From Flavobacterium enshiense (lineage in GTDB: Bacteria > Bacteroidota > Bacteroidia > Flavobacteriales > Flavobacteriaceae), in the NCBI RefSeq assembly GCF_022836875.1, contig NZ_CP090376.1:1116001-1180000 (forward strand): a DNA stretch of 64,000 nt. The letters are read 5' to 3'. Position 1 is the first letter of the stretch. Every line of letters starts with the position of its first letter. The translations under genes were made by a program, and so were the position numbers. Under the pieces are notes generated by a model that worked only from the letters and a program-made list of their open reading frames with translations, had not been told where the DNA came from and searched no databases. Positions 54,804 through 63,125 of the stretch are shown here, piece by piece.

Positions 54804-55658
54804 TTATCGGATCGGTTGATTTTGAATCAGGTCGATGAACAAATTCAACTTGTCTTTCAATTCTTTTCTTGGGGTGATGAAATCTAGGAAACCATGCTCT
54901 AATACGAATTCAGAAGTTTGGAAACCTTCCGGTAAATCTTTTCCGGTGGTGTCTTTTACCACACGTGGTCCGGCAAATCCGATTAAAGCTCCTGGTTCAG
55001 CGATGTTGATATCCCCTAACATTGCATACGATGCAGTCGTCCCTCCAGTAGTAGGATCAGTACACAATGAAATGTATGGGATTTTTGCATCAGCTAACTG
55101 AGCCAATTTTGCAGATGTTTTTGCTAACTGCATTAGTGAGTAAGCGGCTTCCATCATACGTGCCCCTCCTGATTTTGAAATCATAAGGAATGGGATTTTA
55201 TTTTTGATAGAGTAATCAATTCCACGAGCGATTTTCTCTCCTACAACAGCTCCCATAGAACCTCCAATGAAAGCAAAATCCATGCAGCAAACTACAAGGT
55301 CTTTTCCTTTTGATTTGCCAACTCCTGTACGAACCGCGTCTTTCAGTTTGGTTTTGTCCATCGCGTCTTTCAAACGCTCGCTGTATTTCTTTGAATCAAT
55401 GAAGCCTAAAGTGTCTTTAGAAGTCATGTTAGCATCCAACTCTTTGAATTCGTTGTTGTCAAACAAGATTTCGAAATATTCTTTACTTCCGATACGAACG
55501 TGGAATCCGTCTTCCGGACTTACCCAAAGATTTCTGGCTAATTCATCTGCATCAACGATTTTTCCTGTTGGCGATTTATACCAAAGTCCTTTAGGAACAT
55601 CTTTTTTATCTTCTGTTGCGGTTTGTATCCCTTTTTCTGTTCTTTTAAACCAGGCCAT
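54804..55658 (-). CDS. accD: acetyl-CoA carboxylase carboxyltransferase subunit beta
   Basis: A 284-residue carboxyltransferase subunit that with AccA makes malonyl-CoA for fatty acid synthesis. The crotonase-like core is present ([48 protein letters not shown]). The four zinc cysteines of the E. coli N-terminal finger are missing: the two CxxC positions read KSPTGK and VSPEDGF. It follows fbaA by 77 bases of AT-rich near-repeats (AGTTATAAGTTATGAG type). Confidence 0.95.
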   Translation of the reverse strand: MAWFKRTEKGIQTATEDKKDVPKGLWYKSPTGKIVDADELARNLWVSPEDGFHVRIGSKEYFEILFDNNEFKELDANMTSKDTLGFIDSKKYSERLKDAMDKTKLKDAVRTGVGKSKGKDLVVCCMDFAFIGGSMGAVVGEKIARGIDYSIKNKIPFLMISKSGGARMMEAAYSLMQLAKTSAKLAQLADAKIPYISLCTDPTTGGTTASYAMLGDINIAEPGALIGFAGPRVVKDTTGKDLPEGFQTSEFVLEHGFLDFITPRKELKDKLNLFIDLIQNQPIR

Positions 55659-55735
55659 AATTTTAAAGTTATGTGTTTAAAGTTATAAGTTATGAGTTAT
55701 AAGTCTGATCCTATAATTCATTAATCATAACATAA

Positions 55736-56803
55736 TTAAAGTGTATTAACGTTATTTAAATCGGCGAAAGCCTGCTCTAATCGTTTGTTGAATGTCATTT
55801 CTCCATCACGCATCCATTTTCTTGGGTCGTAGTGTTTTTTATTTGGAGAATCTGGTCCCTCTGGGCTTCCGATTTGTGTTTTCAAATAGTCGATTTTATC
55901 AGTGATATAATCACGAACTCCTTCTGTGAAGGCAAATTGTAAATCGGTATCGATATTCATTTTGATTACTCCATAAGAGATTGCTTCTCTGATTTCTTCC
56001 AAAGAAGAACCTGAACCTCCGTGGAATACAAAATCAACCGGGTTGTTTCCAGTGTTGAATTTTTGTTGTACGAATTCCTGAGAGTTTTTAAGGATTTTCG
56101 GAGTCAGTACCACGTTCCCCGGTTTGTATACACCGTGTACGTTTCCGAAAGCCGCTGCGATAGTGAAACGCGGACTGATTTTCATCAATTCCTCATAAGC
56201 ATAAGCTACTTCTTCCGGTTGAGTATATAATTTAGAACTGTCTACGTGAGTGTTGTCAACACCGTCTTCTTCACCACCAGTAATTCCTAATTCGATTTCC
56301 AAAGTCATACCCATTTTACTCATACGCTTCAGGTATTCTTTGCAAAGCTCGATGTTTTCTGTGATTGGCTCCTCAGACAAGTCAATCATGTGTGAACTGT
56401 ATAAAGGTTTTCCGGTTTCTGCGAAGTGTTTCTCACTAGCATCCAATAAACCGTCAATCCAAGGTAATAATTTTTTAGCGCAATGGTCTGTGTGAAGAAT
56501 TACAGTAGCTCCATAAGCTTCAGCTAATGTATGGATGTGTTTAGCACCAGCAATTCCTCCTAAAATAGCCGCTTTTTCATTTTCGTTCGACAGGCCTTTT
56601 CCAGCATTGAAAAGACAACCTCCATTTGAAAATTGAATGATTACAGGAGCATTTAACTTCGCTGCTGTTTCCATAACACCATTTACAGTACTGGAACCGG
56701 TAACGTTAACAGCCGGCAAAGCAAATCCTTTTTCCTTTGCATAATTAAAGATTTCCTGAACCTGATCTCCGGTAGCTACTCCGGGCTTAATATTGTGAGC
56801 CAT
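55736..56803 (-). CDS. fbaA: class II fructose-bisphosphate aldolase
   Basis: A 355-residue zinc-dependent aldolase of glycolysis and gluconeogenesis. Zinc and active-site motifs are HTDHCAKKL (residues about 105-113), LEIELGITGGEEDG, ANAFGNVHG-like AAFGNVHGVYKPG and VFHGGSGSS. Length fits the class IIa enzymes like E. coli FbaA. It has a -7 element (56829-56836) and lies between tamL and accD. Confidence 0.96.
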   Translation of the reverse strand: MAHNIKPGVATGDQVQEIFNYAKEKGFALPAVNVTGSSTVNGVMETAAKLNAPVIIQFSNGGCLFNAGKGLSNENEKAAILGGIAGAKHIHTLAEAYGATVILHTDHCAKKLLPWIDGLLDASEKHFAETGKPLYSSHMIDLSEEPITENIELCKEYLKRMSKMGMTLEIELGITGGEEDGVDNTHVDSSKLYTQPEEVAYAYEELMKISPRFTIAAAFGNVHGVYKPGNVVLTPKILKNSQEFVQQKFNTGNNPVDFVFHGGSGSSLEEIREAISYGVIKMNIDTDLQFAFTEGVRDYITDKIDYLKTQIGSPEGPDSPNKKHYDPRKWMRDGEMTFNKRLEQAFADLNNVNTL

Positions 56804-56828
56804 TGTGTTGTAATTTTATTTTAGGTGA

Positions 56829-56836
56829 CAAAAATA
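56829..56836 (-). promoter_or_regulatory. candidate -7 element for fbaA
   Basis: TATTTTTG on the minus strand, 25 bases upstream of the fbaA ATG, in the 46-base gap after tamL. Confidence 0.5.
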
Positions 56837-56849
56837 ATAATTTCTATAC

Positions 56850-59411
56850 TTAGAACGGATAATTAATTCCAATATTTACAACCGACTTGTCAAAACGCAC
56901 GTCTTTAAACCAACGTTCGCTTTGTGGTTTAGCAGGATTGTAGGTCTTAAATCCTAAATCCAAACGGCCGATGAAGAAGTTGAAATCATATCGGATTCCC
57001 AGTCCGGTCCCCAAAGCAACGTCTTTTAAAGATTCCCATCCGTTAAAGGTGTATCGTTTGTCTTCTACGTTGTCCCAGATGTTCCAGATGTTCCCTGCAT
57101 CGGCAAATAAAGCGGCATTCCATTTTCCGAAAAGATTAAAACGGTATTCGGCACTGAAGGCCAATTTCATGTTTGCTTCATTAAAGTCGTTGATACCACC
57201 ACTGGTACCCGGACCCAAGCCATATGATTCCCACGCTCTGTTGTCGTTGGATCCTCCTCCGTAGTAACTTCGTGAAAACGGAACGTTGTCGGCATTTCCG
57301 TAAGGGATGGCAATTCCGAAGAAACCTCTCATGGCGTAAACGGCTCTTCTTCCCAAGTCCCAATGTTTTATAAAATCGAATTCGGTTTTTACGTATTGTG
57401 AGAACTCTACATCCAAAAAGGTCTTTTTACCATTTGGGCCTAGTTTTTCCGGGCCGATATTGGATGCCAAATTCAAAAAGGCTCCGGCAGATTCAATTTT
57501 TGTTTTGAAAATGTTGAACGAATTGTCCAAAAGATCGGTTTTTGACGATTTTGTATAGGTGAAATTGGTGGCAAATATTAAGTTGTTCTCCGTTAATCGG
57601 TTTTGTCTTTCATCGATGCTTCGGATGTCTTGGTATGCTTCGTCTTCTGGAGACAAAACAGTTTGTCCTGTCAAAACATCGTTGATGAAATTATCCGCTC
57701 CACCATCTTCGATAGTAAGGTCGCCGTTTGGATCTACGTTATCCGGATTAGTGTTATAGACCTGCGCATAATCATTCAGAGTTTCATAGGAAGATTCATA
57801 AACGTTAAAGTAATTTTGCGGGTTCAGGTTTCTTACAAACTGGATGTTGAGCAGGTCAAGTCGGGCCGTATTTGTTCTTTTGGGAAACCAGTTGTATGTT
57901 GCTATTCCCGAGAAATTCTCTTTGTCCAAACCGATGTTTCTTTGTCGGGAAAAACCAATAGTCGCTACTGTAGATGGAAACATGGATCTCGGTATTATTT
58001 TTTCGGTTTTTATTGGTGCCAAAATCCTTGGGATAGTCAGTTTTACATCGGCACCATATTCGGAGATATTAAAAAATACGCCTTTTGGGTTGGCCATGTC
58101 TTTTGAAGAGCCGATGCTTCCTCGTGTGGAGATGTCCAAAATTTCGGCTCCCCTGAAAATATTTCGCCAGGTCAGTGTCATATTACCAGAGATTCCGAAA
58201 TCCTGGATGTTGGAATGCATGAAATCCAGGGCGGGAATCCAACTGTATTTTTTTCTCGGACTCAGGACAATGTTGGTTATTAGTGAAGTCCCGGTAGAAT
58301 CTTTTGGATCTTCTATAAATTCGATTGAAGGATAATTGAATATGCGCAGGTTATTTAGCGAACGGGATGTCAATGTTCTTTTTGTGTCGCTGAACACGCT
58401 TCCTTTGGTGATGAATATTGCATCAGTGATGGCTTTGGGGCGATAAGCTAATTTATCGGAACTGTATAGGTTTATGTCTTTATAGGTAACGCTGTCAGCG
58501 ACTTTCAATTTGTCTTTACCCACATGGGTATCGGTAAATACATTTACTTCGCTTATTTTGTACAGTTTAAAGGGAATTTTTATTAGCGAATCTCCAGTTT
58601 TGATTGTCTGGTTTTCAACAATAACTTCTACATTGGCTTTATACCCTGTTTTAATAGTGTCAACGTTGTAAGAGATGTTTGTCTCCTGAAATTTATAAGC
58701 GCCATTGTCTCTGAAATAAGTCGAAATTCGCTTTCTTTCGACTATAAAATCATTAGCGTCATATTGTTTTCCCGTTTTGATCAGGGATGTACTTTTTATT
58801 TTTTGATACAGAGAATCGAGATCAGGACTTTCAACCACAGCAGAAATACTGTCAACTTTATAAGGTTGTCCCGTTGCAATATGATATTTTATTTGTCCGC
58901 GTTTATTCTTTTTTAAAGTGTCAATTTTATAATCGACTTTGGTTTTGAAATAGCCTTTGTTGATATAATAATTTAGAAACCGATTAGTGGTTTTTTGTGC
59001 TTTTTTATCGTCTATTATTACTGGAGCTTCTCCGCTTTTTTTAAGGAAGTTGCTTAAACCGGAAACCAAAAATGATTGGCCAAGACGATCAACTTGTTTT
59101 TCAGAGAGTATAGCTGCCAGGGTTTTGTGACGACTTGGTTTTCTTTCCAGCCAAACATGATAAGAAGAATCTGCATTTTTTTTAGCCAGATTGTACATGT
59201 GCAAACGCAGCGGGAATCCCAATAAAGAACTGTTAGGCTTTTGCTGTTGCTGGTTGACTACAATTTCTTCGTTTGTTTTTTTGTCATTGACCACAATATT
59301 GCTCTTGGTTAAAAGGAGCTTGCCTTCCGGGACCCTTTTAACAAGGGAACAAGAGTATATAATTGCACCTAATACAAATAATAGTGCTATTTTTGGAAAA
59401 TTCTTTTTCAA
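56850..59411 (-). CDS. tamL: TamL-like BamA/TamA-family outer-membrane lipoprotein
   Basis: An outer-membrane assembly factor of the Omp85 superfamily, about 853 residues. I favour the TTG start at 59411: it gives a clean lipoprotein signal (LKKNFPKIALLFVLGAIIYSC) and avoids overlap with the divergent RNA methyltransferase, which begins at 59448. The ATG at 59465 would add 18 basic residues and overlap that gene by 18 bases. POTRA-like repeats fill residues about 20-370 (YYINKGYFKTKVDYKID), then the C-terminal barrel with the Omp85 motif near RGFFGIAIPYG and the closing VDL-like strand ending in GINYPF. In Bacteroidetes TamL pairs with TamB; no tamB is adjacent here. Confidence 0.8.
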   Translation of the reverse strand: MKKNFPKIALLFVLGAIIYSCSLVKRVPEGKLLLTKSNIVVNDKKTNEEIVVNQQQQKPNSSLLGFPLRLHMYNLAKKNADSSYHVWLERKPSRHKTLAAILSEKQVDRLGQSFLVSGLSNFLKKSGEAPVIIDDKKAQKTTNRFLNYYINKGYFKTKVDYKIDTLKKNKRGQIKYHIATGQPYKVDSISAVVESPDLDSLYQKIKSTSLIKTGKQYDANDFIVERKRISTYFRDNGAYKFQETNISYNVDTIKTGYKANVEVIVENQTIKTGDSLIKIPFKLYKISEVNVFTDTHVGKDKLKVADSVTYKDINLYSSDKLAYRPKAITDAIFITKGSVFSDTKRTLTSRSLNNLRIFNYPSIEFIEDPKDSTGTSLITNIVLSPRKKYSWIPALDFMHSNIQDFGISGNMTLTWRNIFRGAEILDISTRGSIGSSKDMANPKGVFFNISEYGADVKLTIPRILAPIKTEKIIPRSMFPSTVATIGFSRQRNIGLDKENFSGIATYNWFPKRTNTARLDLLNIQFVRNLNPQNYFNVYESSYETLNDYAQVYNTNPDNVDPNGDLTIEDGGADNFINDVLTGQTVLSPEDEAYQDIRSIDERQNRLTENNLIFATNFTYTKSSKTDLLDNSFNIFKTKIESAGAFLNLASNIGPEKLGPNGKKTFLDVEFSQYVKTEFDFIKHWDLGRRAVYAMRGFFGIAIPYGNADNVPFSRSYYGGGSNDNRAWESYGLGPGTSGGINDFNEANMKLAFSAEYRFNLFGKWNAALFADAGNIWNIWDNVEDKRYTFNGWESLKDVALGTGLGIRYDFNFFIGRLDLGFKTYNPAKPQSERWFKDVRFDKSVVNIGINYPF

Positions 59412-59447
59412 GTCAATAACAAAAAGTCGGTCAAAAATACGTTTTTT

Positions 59448-60176
59448 ATGCTTAGTAAAAACCAAATAAAGCTAATAACAAGTTTACAGCAAAAAAAATA
59501 CCGAAAACAGCATCAGTTGTTTTTTGCTGAGGGAGTAAAGGTAATACAGGAATTGTTGAATTCCAATTTTGAGCTGGAGCATATTTTTAGCACAACTGAG
59601 CTTTTTCATGACATTCCGAAAAACAAATTTTCGATAATTTCTGAATTGGAATTAAAAAAAATATCGGTGCTGACTACACCTAATACCTGTCTGGCGTTAT
59701 TTAAGATCCCTGAAGAACTGCCTATTACAGATAAAGGTTTGGTAGTGGCTCTTGATGATATCCGTGATCCCGGAAATTTGGGAACCATCGTGCGTTTATG
59801 TGATTGGTTTGGAGTGAAACAAATTGTGTGTTCGGCTGAAACGGCAGATATTTACAACCCGAAAGTTGTTCAGGCTACTATGGGCTCTTTAACGCGTGTT
59901 AATGTTGTTTATACTAACCTTGAAACATTTTTGACTGAAACTAAATTCCCTGTTTTTGGGACTTATATGGATGGGGATTCGATTTATGAAACGAAACTTC
60001 CCGGTGAAGGAATTCTTGTTATGGGTAATGAGGCTAATGGGATTTCTCCGGCGATAGAAAAATTAACTGGGAACAGGATTTCCATACCACGTTTTGGCGA
60101 CTTGCAGCAAACCGAAAGTCTGAATGTAGCAACCGCTACGGCAATTATTCTGAGCGAGTTTAAACGACTTAGTTAA
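59448..60176 (+). CDS. TrmH/SpoU family RNA methyltransferase
   Basis: A 242-residue SPOUT 2'-O-ribose methyltransferase. An N-terminal substrate-binding domain (residues about 5-75, KKYRKQHQLFFAEGVKVI) precedes the knotted catalytic domain: motif 1 RDPGNLGTIVRLCDWFG, motif 2 VMGNEANGIS, motif 3 SLNVATATAIILSEF. The target RNA cannot be told. It is divergent from tamL with its ATG 37 bases from the preferred tamL start. Confidence 0.9.
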   Translation: MLSKNQIKLITSLQQKKYRKQHQLFFAEGVKVIQELLNSNFELEHIFSTTELFHDIPKNKFSIISELELKKISVLTTPNTCLALFKIPEELPITDKGLVVALDDIRDPGNLGTIVRLCDWFGVKQIVCSAETADIYNPKVVQATMGSLTRVNVVYTNLETFLTETKFPVFGTYMDGDSIYETKLPGEGILVMGNEANGISPAIEKLTGNRISIPRFGDLQQTESLNVATATAIILSEFKRLS

Positions 60177-60194
60177 AACGGTTGTTGGGTTGTT

Positions 60195-60899
60195 TTAGTG
60201 GAAAGCAAAATTGATGAAAATACCTCTGGTTTTCATCGATTCAACATTTCCGGTCCATGGGCTATCCGGATTATTGTCGCGGATAAGTTCGTCGTCAAGA
60301 CCAAAAACCCCTCTGATGGAAGGTGAAAATTTGAAGTATTCGAAATAGAGATCGATACCAAATCCGAGTTCGTAATTGGAAGTCATTTTTTCCATTCTGA
60401 ATTTATCGTTGTAATTGTCGTCTTTGGATTCGGAGTTACTTCCTAAATTCATCGATTTTGAAAAACCACCAATAAGGTAGGGGCGGAAGTTTCCAATTCT
60501 TTTGGACGAGAATTTTAATAATAGTGGGAAATTGATGTAGGTTGATTTAACCTCCCTTAGTCTGTCAAAAGAATCTTCAATGTTAGGATAGGTCAAATTA
60601 CGCTGTGTATAAGATAGGCCCGGTTCGAACCGCAAATCCAGGTACTCCATAAGGCGAAGGTTTCCGATCAAGCCTACATTGAAGCCTGTTGTGGATTGCA
60701 CTTCTATGTCTTTGTCTGGTTCTATATAATCAAATTTGAAATCATATGAATTGAATCCTAAATAATACCCCCAGTGAACACGTTGCTTGTCGAAATTTTC
60801 AAGATTGATGATGGGGTTTTTACCAAACATACCTATCCCTTTCTGGGCAAAACTTTTTCCAGAAACAATAAGTATAAGTAAAACAAATAATTTTTTCAT
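60195..60899 (-). CDS. porT: PorT-like type IX secretion outer-membrane protein
   Basis: A 234-residue secreted protein with signal peptide MKKLFVLLILIVSGKSFAQ and a beta-barrel pattern of alternating strands ending in a terminal phenylalanine strand (GIFINFAFH). The sequence (FDKQRVHWGYYLGFNSYDFKF, LRFEPGLSYTQRNL) and position directly downstream of ubiE match PorT/SprT, needed for type IX secretion and gliding in flavobacteria. It is 1 base from the ubiE stop. Confidence 0.88.
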   Translation of the reverse strand: MKKLFVLLILIVSGKSFAQKGIGMFGKNPIINLENFDKQRVHWGYYLGFNSYDFKFDYIEPDKDIEVQSTTGFNVGLIGNLRLMEYLDLRFEPGLSYTQRNLTYPNIEDSFDRLREVKSTYINFPLLLKFSSKRIGNFRPYLIGGFSKSMNLGSNSESKDDNYNDKFRMEKMTSNYELGFGIDLYFEYFKFSPSIRGVFGLDDELIRDNNPDSPWTGNVESMKTRGIFINFAFH

Positions 60900-60900
60900 A

Positions 60901-61632
60901 TTATTTTTTTGAAGCCGAATAAATGGTTGCTACTCCAAAAGTTTGAGGCATGTCTTTAACATCTATAAACCCAACTTTTCGCAAAATATTGTTCAAGGCT
61001 TCTCCATAAGGGAAATGTGATGCCGATTCAGACAAGTAAGAATAGGCTACTTTGTCTTTTGAAAACAGTCTGCCGATAAGCGGAAGTATGTTTTTGGTAT
61101 AGAAATTATATCCTTGTTTGAAAGGGAATTTAGTAGGTACAGATGTTTCGAGAATTACAAAACGGCCGTTTGGTTTCAGTACGCGAAGTATTTCGGACAG
61201 TCCTAATTCTAAATCTTCAAAATTACGAACACCAAAAGCTACAGTTATAGCGTCAAAATAATTGTCTTCGAAAGGGATTTTCTCGGAATCACCCAAAACC
61301 ATTTCGATTTTGTCATTCAGCTGTTTTTGGGCTACTTTTTGCTTTCCGATTTCCAGCATTCCGGCGGAAATATCCAGACCGATTATCTTTTCGGCATTGG
61401 TATTGGCCATAAGGATTGCTAAGTCTCCGGTTCCGGTTGCAATATCCAGAATATTATTCGGATTTTTTTCAGTAATAAGCTTTAAAACATTCTTTCTCCA
61501 CTTAACATCAATCCCAAAAGAAATTACCCGGTTAAGGCTGTCATAATTGCCTGAAATAGTATCAAACATTTTAGTAACCTGTTCTTTTTTACCTAGATTG
61601 GATGTCTTGTATGGAGTGATGTTGTCGTTCAT
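60901..61632 (-). CDS. ubiE: demethylmenaquinone methyltransferase
   Basis: A 243-residue class I SAM methyltransferase (MenG/UbiE) making menaquinone from demethylmenaquinone. SAM motif LDIATGTGDLAIL near residues 62-74, the family motifs FDAITVAFGVRNFEDLE and EILRVLKPNGRFVILE. Bacteroidetes use menaquinone, so MenG is the likely activity. Promoter at 61651-61681. Confidence 0.95.
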   Translation of the reverse strand: MNDNITPYKTSNLGKKEQVTKMFDTISGNYDSLNRVISFGIDVKWRKNVLKLITEKNPNNILDIATGTGDLAILMANTNAEKIIGLDISAGMLEIGKQKVAQKQLNDKIEMVLGDSEKIPFEDNYFDAITVAFGVRNFEDLELGLSEILRVLKPNGRFVILETSVPTKFPFKQGYNFYTKNILPLIGRLFSKDKVAYSYLSESASHFPYGEALNNILRKVGFIDVKDMPQTFGVATIYSASKK

Positions 61633-61650
61633 CGATTAAAAATATTTGTA

Positions 61651-61681
61651 CAAAGATAATACAAACTTTAACATATTCAAT
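61651..61681 (-). promoter_or_regulatory. promoter of ubiE-porT
   Basis: On the minus strand ATTG (61678-61681, one off TTTG), exactly 19 bases, then TATCTTTG (61651-61658), 19 bases before the ubiE ATG. Confidence 0.7.
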
Positions 61682-61753
61682 CTAATGAAATAATTGTAAT
61701 TTTAAGACATAAAGAAAGACGAAGTTCTTTTACATAATGGAAGAAAAGCTAAG

Positions 61754-61775
61754 ATATCACCAAAATTAGTGATAT
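61754..61775. promoter_or_regulatory. short inverted repeat upstream of the 105-residue membrane protein
   Basis: ATATCAC (61754-61760) and GTGATAT (61769-61775) form a perfect 7-bp inverted repeat around an 8-base centre, 78 bases before the start of the next gene. It could be an operator for a dimeric regulator; nothing identifies one. Confidence 0.3.
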
Positions 61776-61852
61776 GAAAAATACACTTTTTTAGTGATTG
61801 TTTGGTGTTATAATTCGTTGCAATTTTACAGTCATTATACAAACGGGCTGAT

Positions 61853-62170
61853 ATGTTGTCTAAGCTGATGTCATCGGAAATTAAATGGGTATTACTGGCA
61901 CTTGTAATCTCATTGGTTCTTGTGGAAAGCGTCAACAGTGGTGTTTTTTTTGACACTGCTGGTTCAGGGGTGCCGCAAACGTTCTTTGGGTTAAATTTGT
62001 TTTTGGAAATTTTAGTTTTTTTTGTCTTTAGTACTTTTGTGGTATTTGGTATTAGAGGCTTTTTTGAGATGTATTCTCAGAAATTCGCCAATGTTATATT
62101 ATTCATAACAGGTTTATTGTTAACAGTGGTGATTTTTATTTTATGTTATCAGGTGCTTTCACTTGAATAA
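61853..62170 (+). CDS. small three-helix membrane protein
   Basis: A 105-residue membrane protein with three helices (about 12-30, 46-68 and 79-101) and a short loop with GSGVPQTFFGLN. No family recognised. It is a single gene between divergent ubiE and convergent folA, followed by a hairpin terminator. Confidence 0.7.
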   Translation: MLSKLMSSEIKWVLLALVISLVLVESVNSGVFFDTAGSGVPQTFFGLNLFLEILVFFVFSTFVVFGIRGFFEMYSQKFANVILFITGLLLTVVIFILCYQVLSLE

Positions 62171-62210
62171 TCCGAACGTTAGAATAGATACATTTTAGTT
62201 TGTTAGTTTG

Positions 62211-62245
62211 AACATCCCGATAATTTTTTATCGGGATGTTTTTTT
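62211..62245 (+). terminator. terminator of the 105-residue membrane protein
   Basis: Stem ACATCCCGATAA/TTATCGGGATGT and a T run whose end reaches the stop codon of the convergent folA. Confidence 0.8.
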
Positions 62246-62729
62246 ATGCCCGTATATAAGTTTGGTATGAAAAATCAAAAGCGTGTTTTTCGTCTTTCGG
62301 ATGGAATTCTTCAAATATCAATTTCCATTCGTTTTGATTGATTTCCGGAAAAAAAGCATCGGCTTCCGGAGCAGCAAAAACGCGGGTAAGTTCAATTTTA
62401 TCGGCAATTTTTATTGATTGACTGTAGATTTCCCCTCCGCCTATGATGAAAAAATCTTCTTCTTTCGGACAAATGTTTATGGCTTCCTTTAAAGAACCAA
62501 CCACAAGGCAGCCTTCAGGAGCTTCATAGTTTTCCTGTCTTGTAATAATTACATGGGTTCGATTGGGTAACGGCTTTGGAAAGCTTTCAAACGTTTTTCT
62601 TCCCATAATGATGTGATGGCCGGTAGTGATTTGCTTGAATCGTTTGAAGTCGTCGGGAAGGTGCCAGATCAAATCGTTATCTTTTCCTAATGCGTTATTT
62701 TCTGCAGCTGCAGCAACTATAGTAATCAT
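62244..62729 (-). CDS. folA: dihydrofolate reductase
   Basis: A 161-residue NADPH-dependent enzyme of folate metabolism. The fold is clear: AENNALGKDNDLIWHLPDDF with the substrate-binding Asp after LP, GHHIIMGRKTFESF, and IIGGGEIYSQSI for the cofactor. Its ATG overlaps the 2TM gene stop (ATGA), so they are co-transcribed. Confidence 0.95.
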   Translation of the reverse strand: MITIVAAAAENNALGKDNDLIWHLPDDFKRFKQITTGHHIIMGRKTFESFPKPLPNRTHVIITRQENYEAPEGCLVVGSLKEAINICPKEEDFFIIGGGEIYSQSIKIADKIELTRVFAAPEADAFFPEINQNEWKLIFEEFHPKDEKHAFDFSYQTYIRA

Positions 62730-63067
62730 TGTTGTGAAATGTTGTTTTTTGAATTAAAATCTCTTTCGATTTGTTCCAGTTTTCGTTTCTGTTTCATGAT
62801 TAATTTGTCAATTTGGGCGCGTTCCCATTTTTTGTTCATGAAACTGTCGGTTATAAATACCCTTATGAAATGCAGTGTGAAAATAAATCCCCAAAAGGCT
62901 ATACCCCATTGATACCAATTGATTTCGGGTTTGACATCGAGTAATTTGTTGGCGACAATCATGAAAATGCTCCCCACGAAAAACAAAACAAAGTGAAAGT
63001 AAAGTCTCTTTTTTTGTTTTAAGCGTAAACGGGCATATTCGTACAATTCGTGTTGGTCGATTTCCAT
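62726..63067 (-). CDS. 2TM domain protein
   Basis: A 113-residue protein with a charged N-terminus, two helices (about residues 24-42 and 52-74) and a basic tail (KLIMKQKRKLEQIERDF). It matches the 2TM domain family found in Bacteroidetes, often fused to kinases. First gene of a pair with folA. Confidence 0.75.
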   Translation of the reverse strand: MEIDQHELYEYARLRLKQKKRLYFHFVLFFVGSIFMIVANKLLDVKPEINWYQWGIAFWGFIFTLHFIRVFITDSFMNKKWERAQIDKLIMKQKRKLEQIERDFNSKNNISQQ

Positions 63068-63125
63068 AAATAGATTTTACGGAATTAAAGTTAAGACTTT
63101 TGCTTCAATCTATCCTCTGGTAGAT

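Noticed and set aside
55668..55735. AT-rich near-repeats (AGTTATAAGTTATGAG type) between accD and fbaA, considered as a regulatory element
   Set aside because: Low-complexity drift is a sufficient explanation, and no symmetric site or promoter motif is visible.
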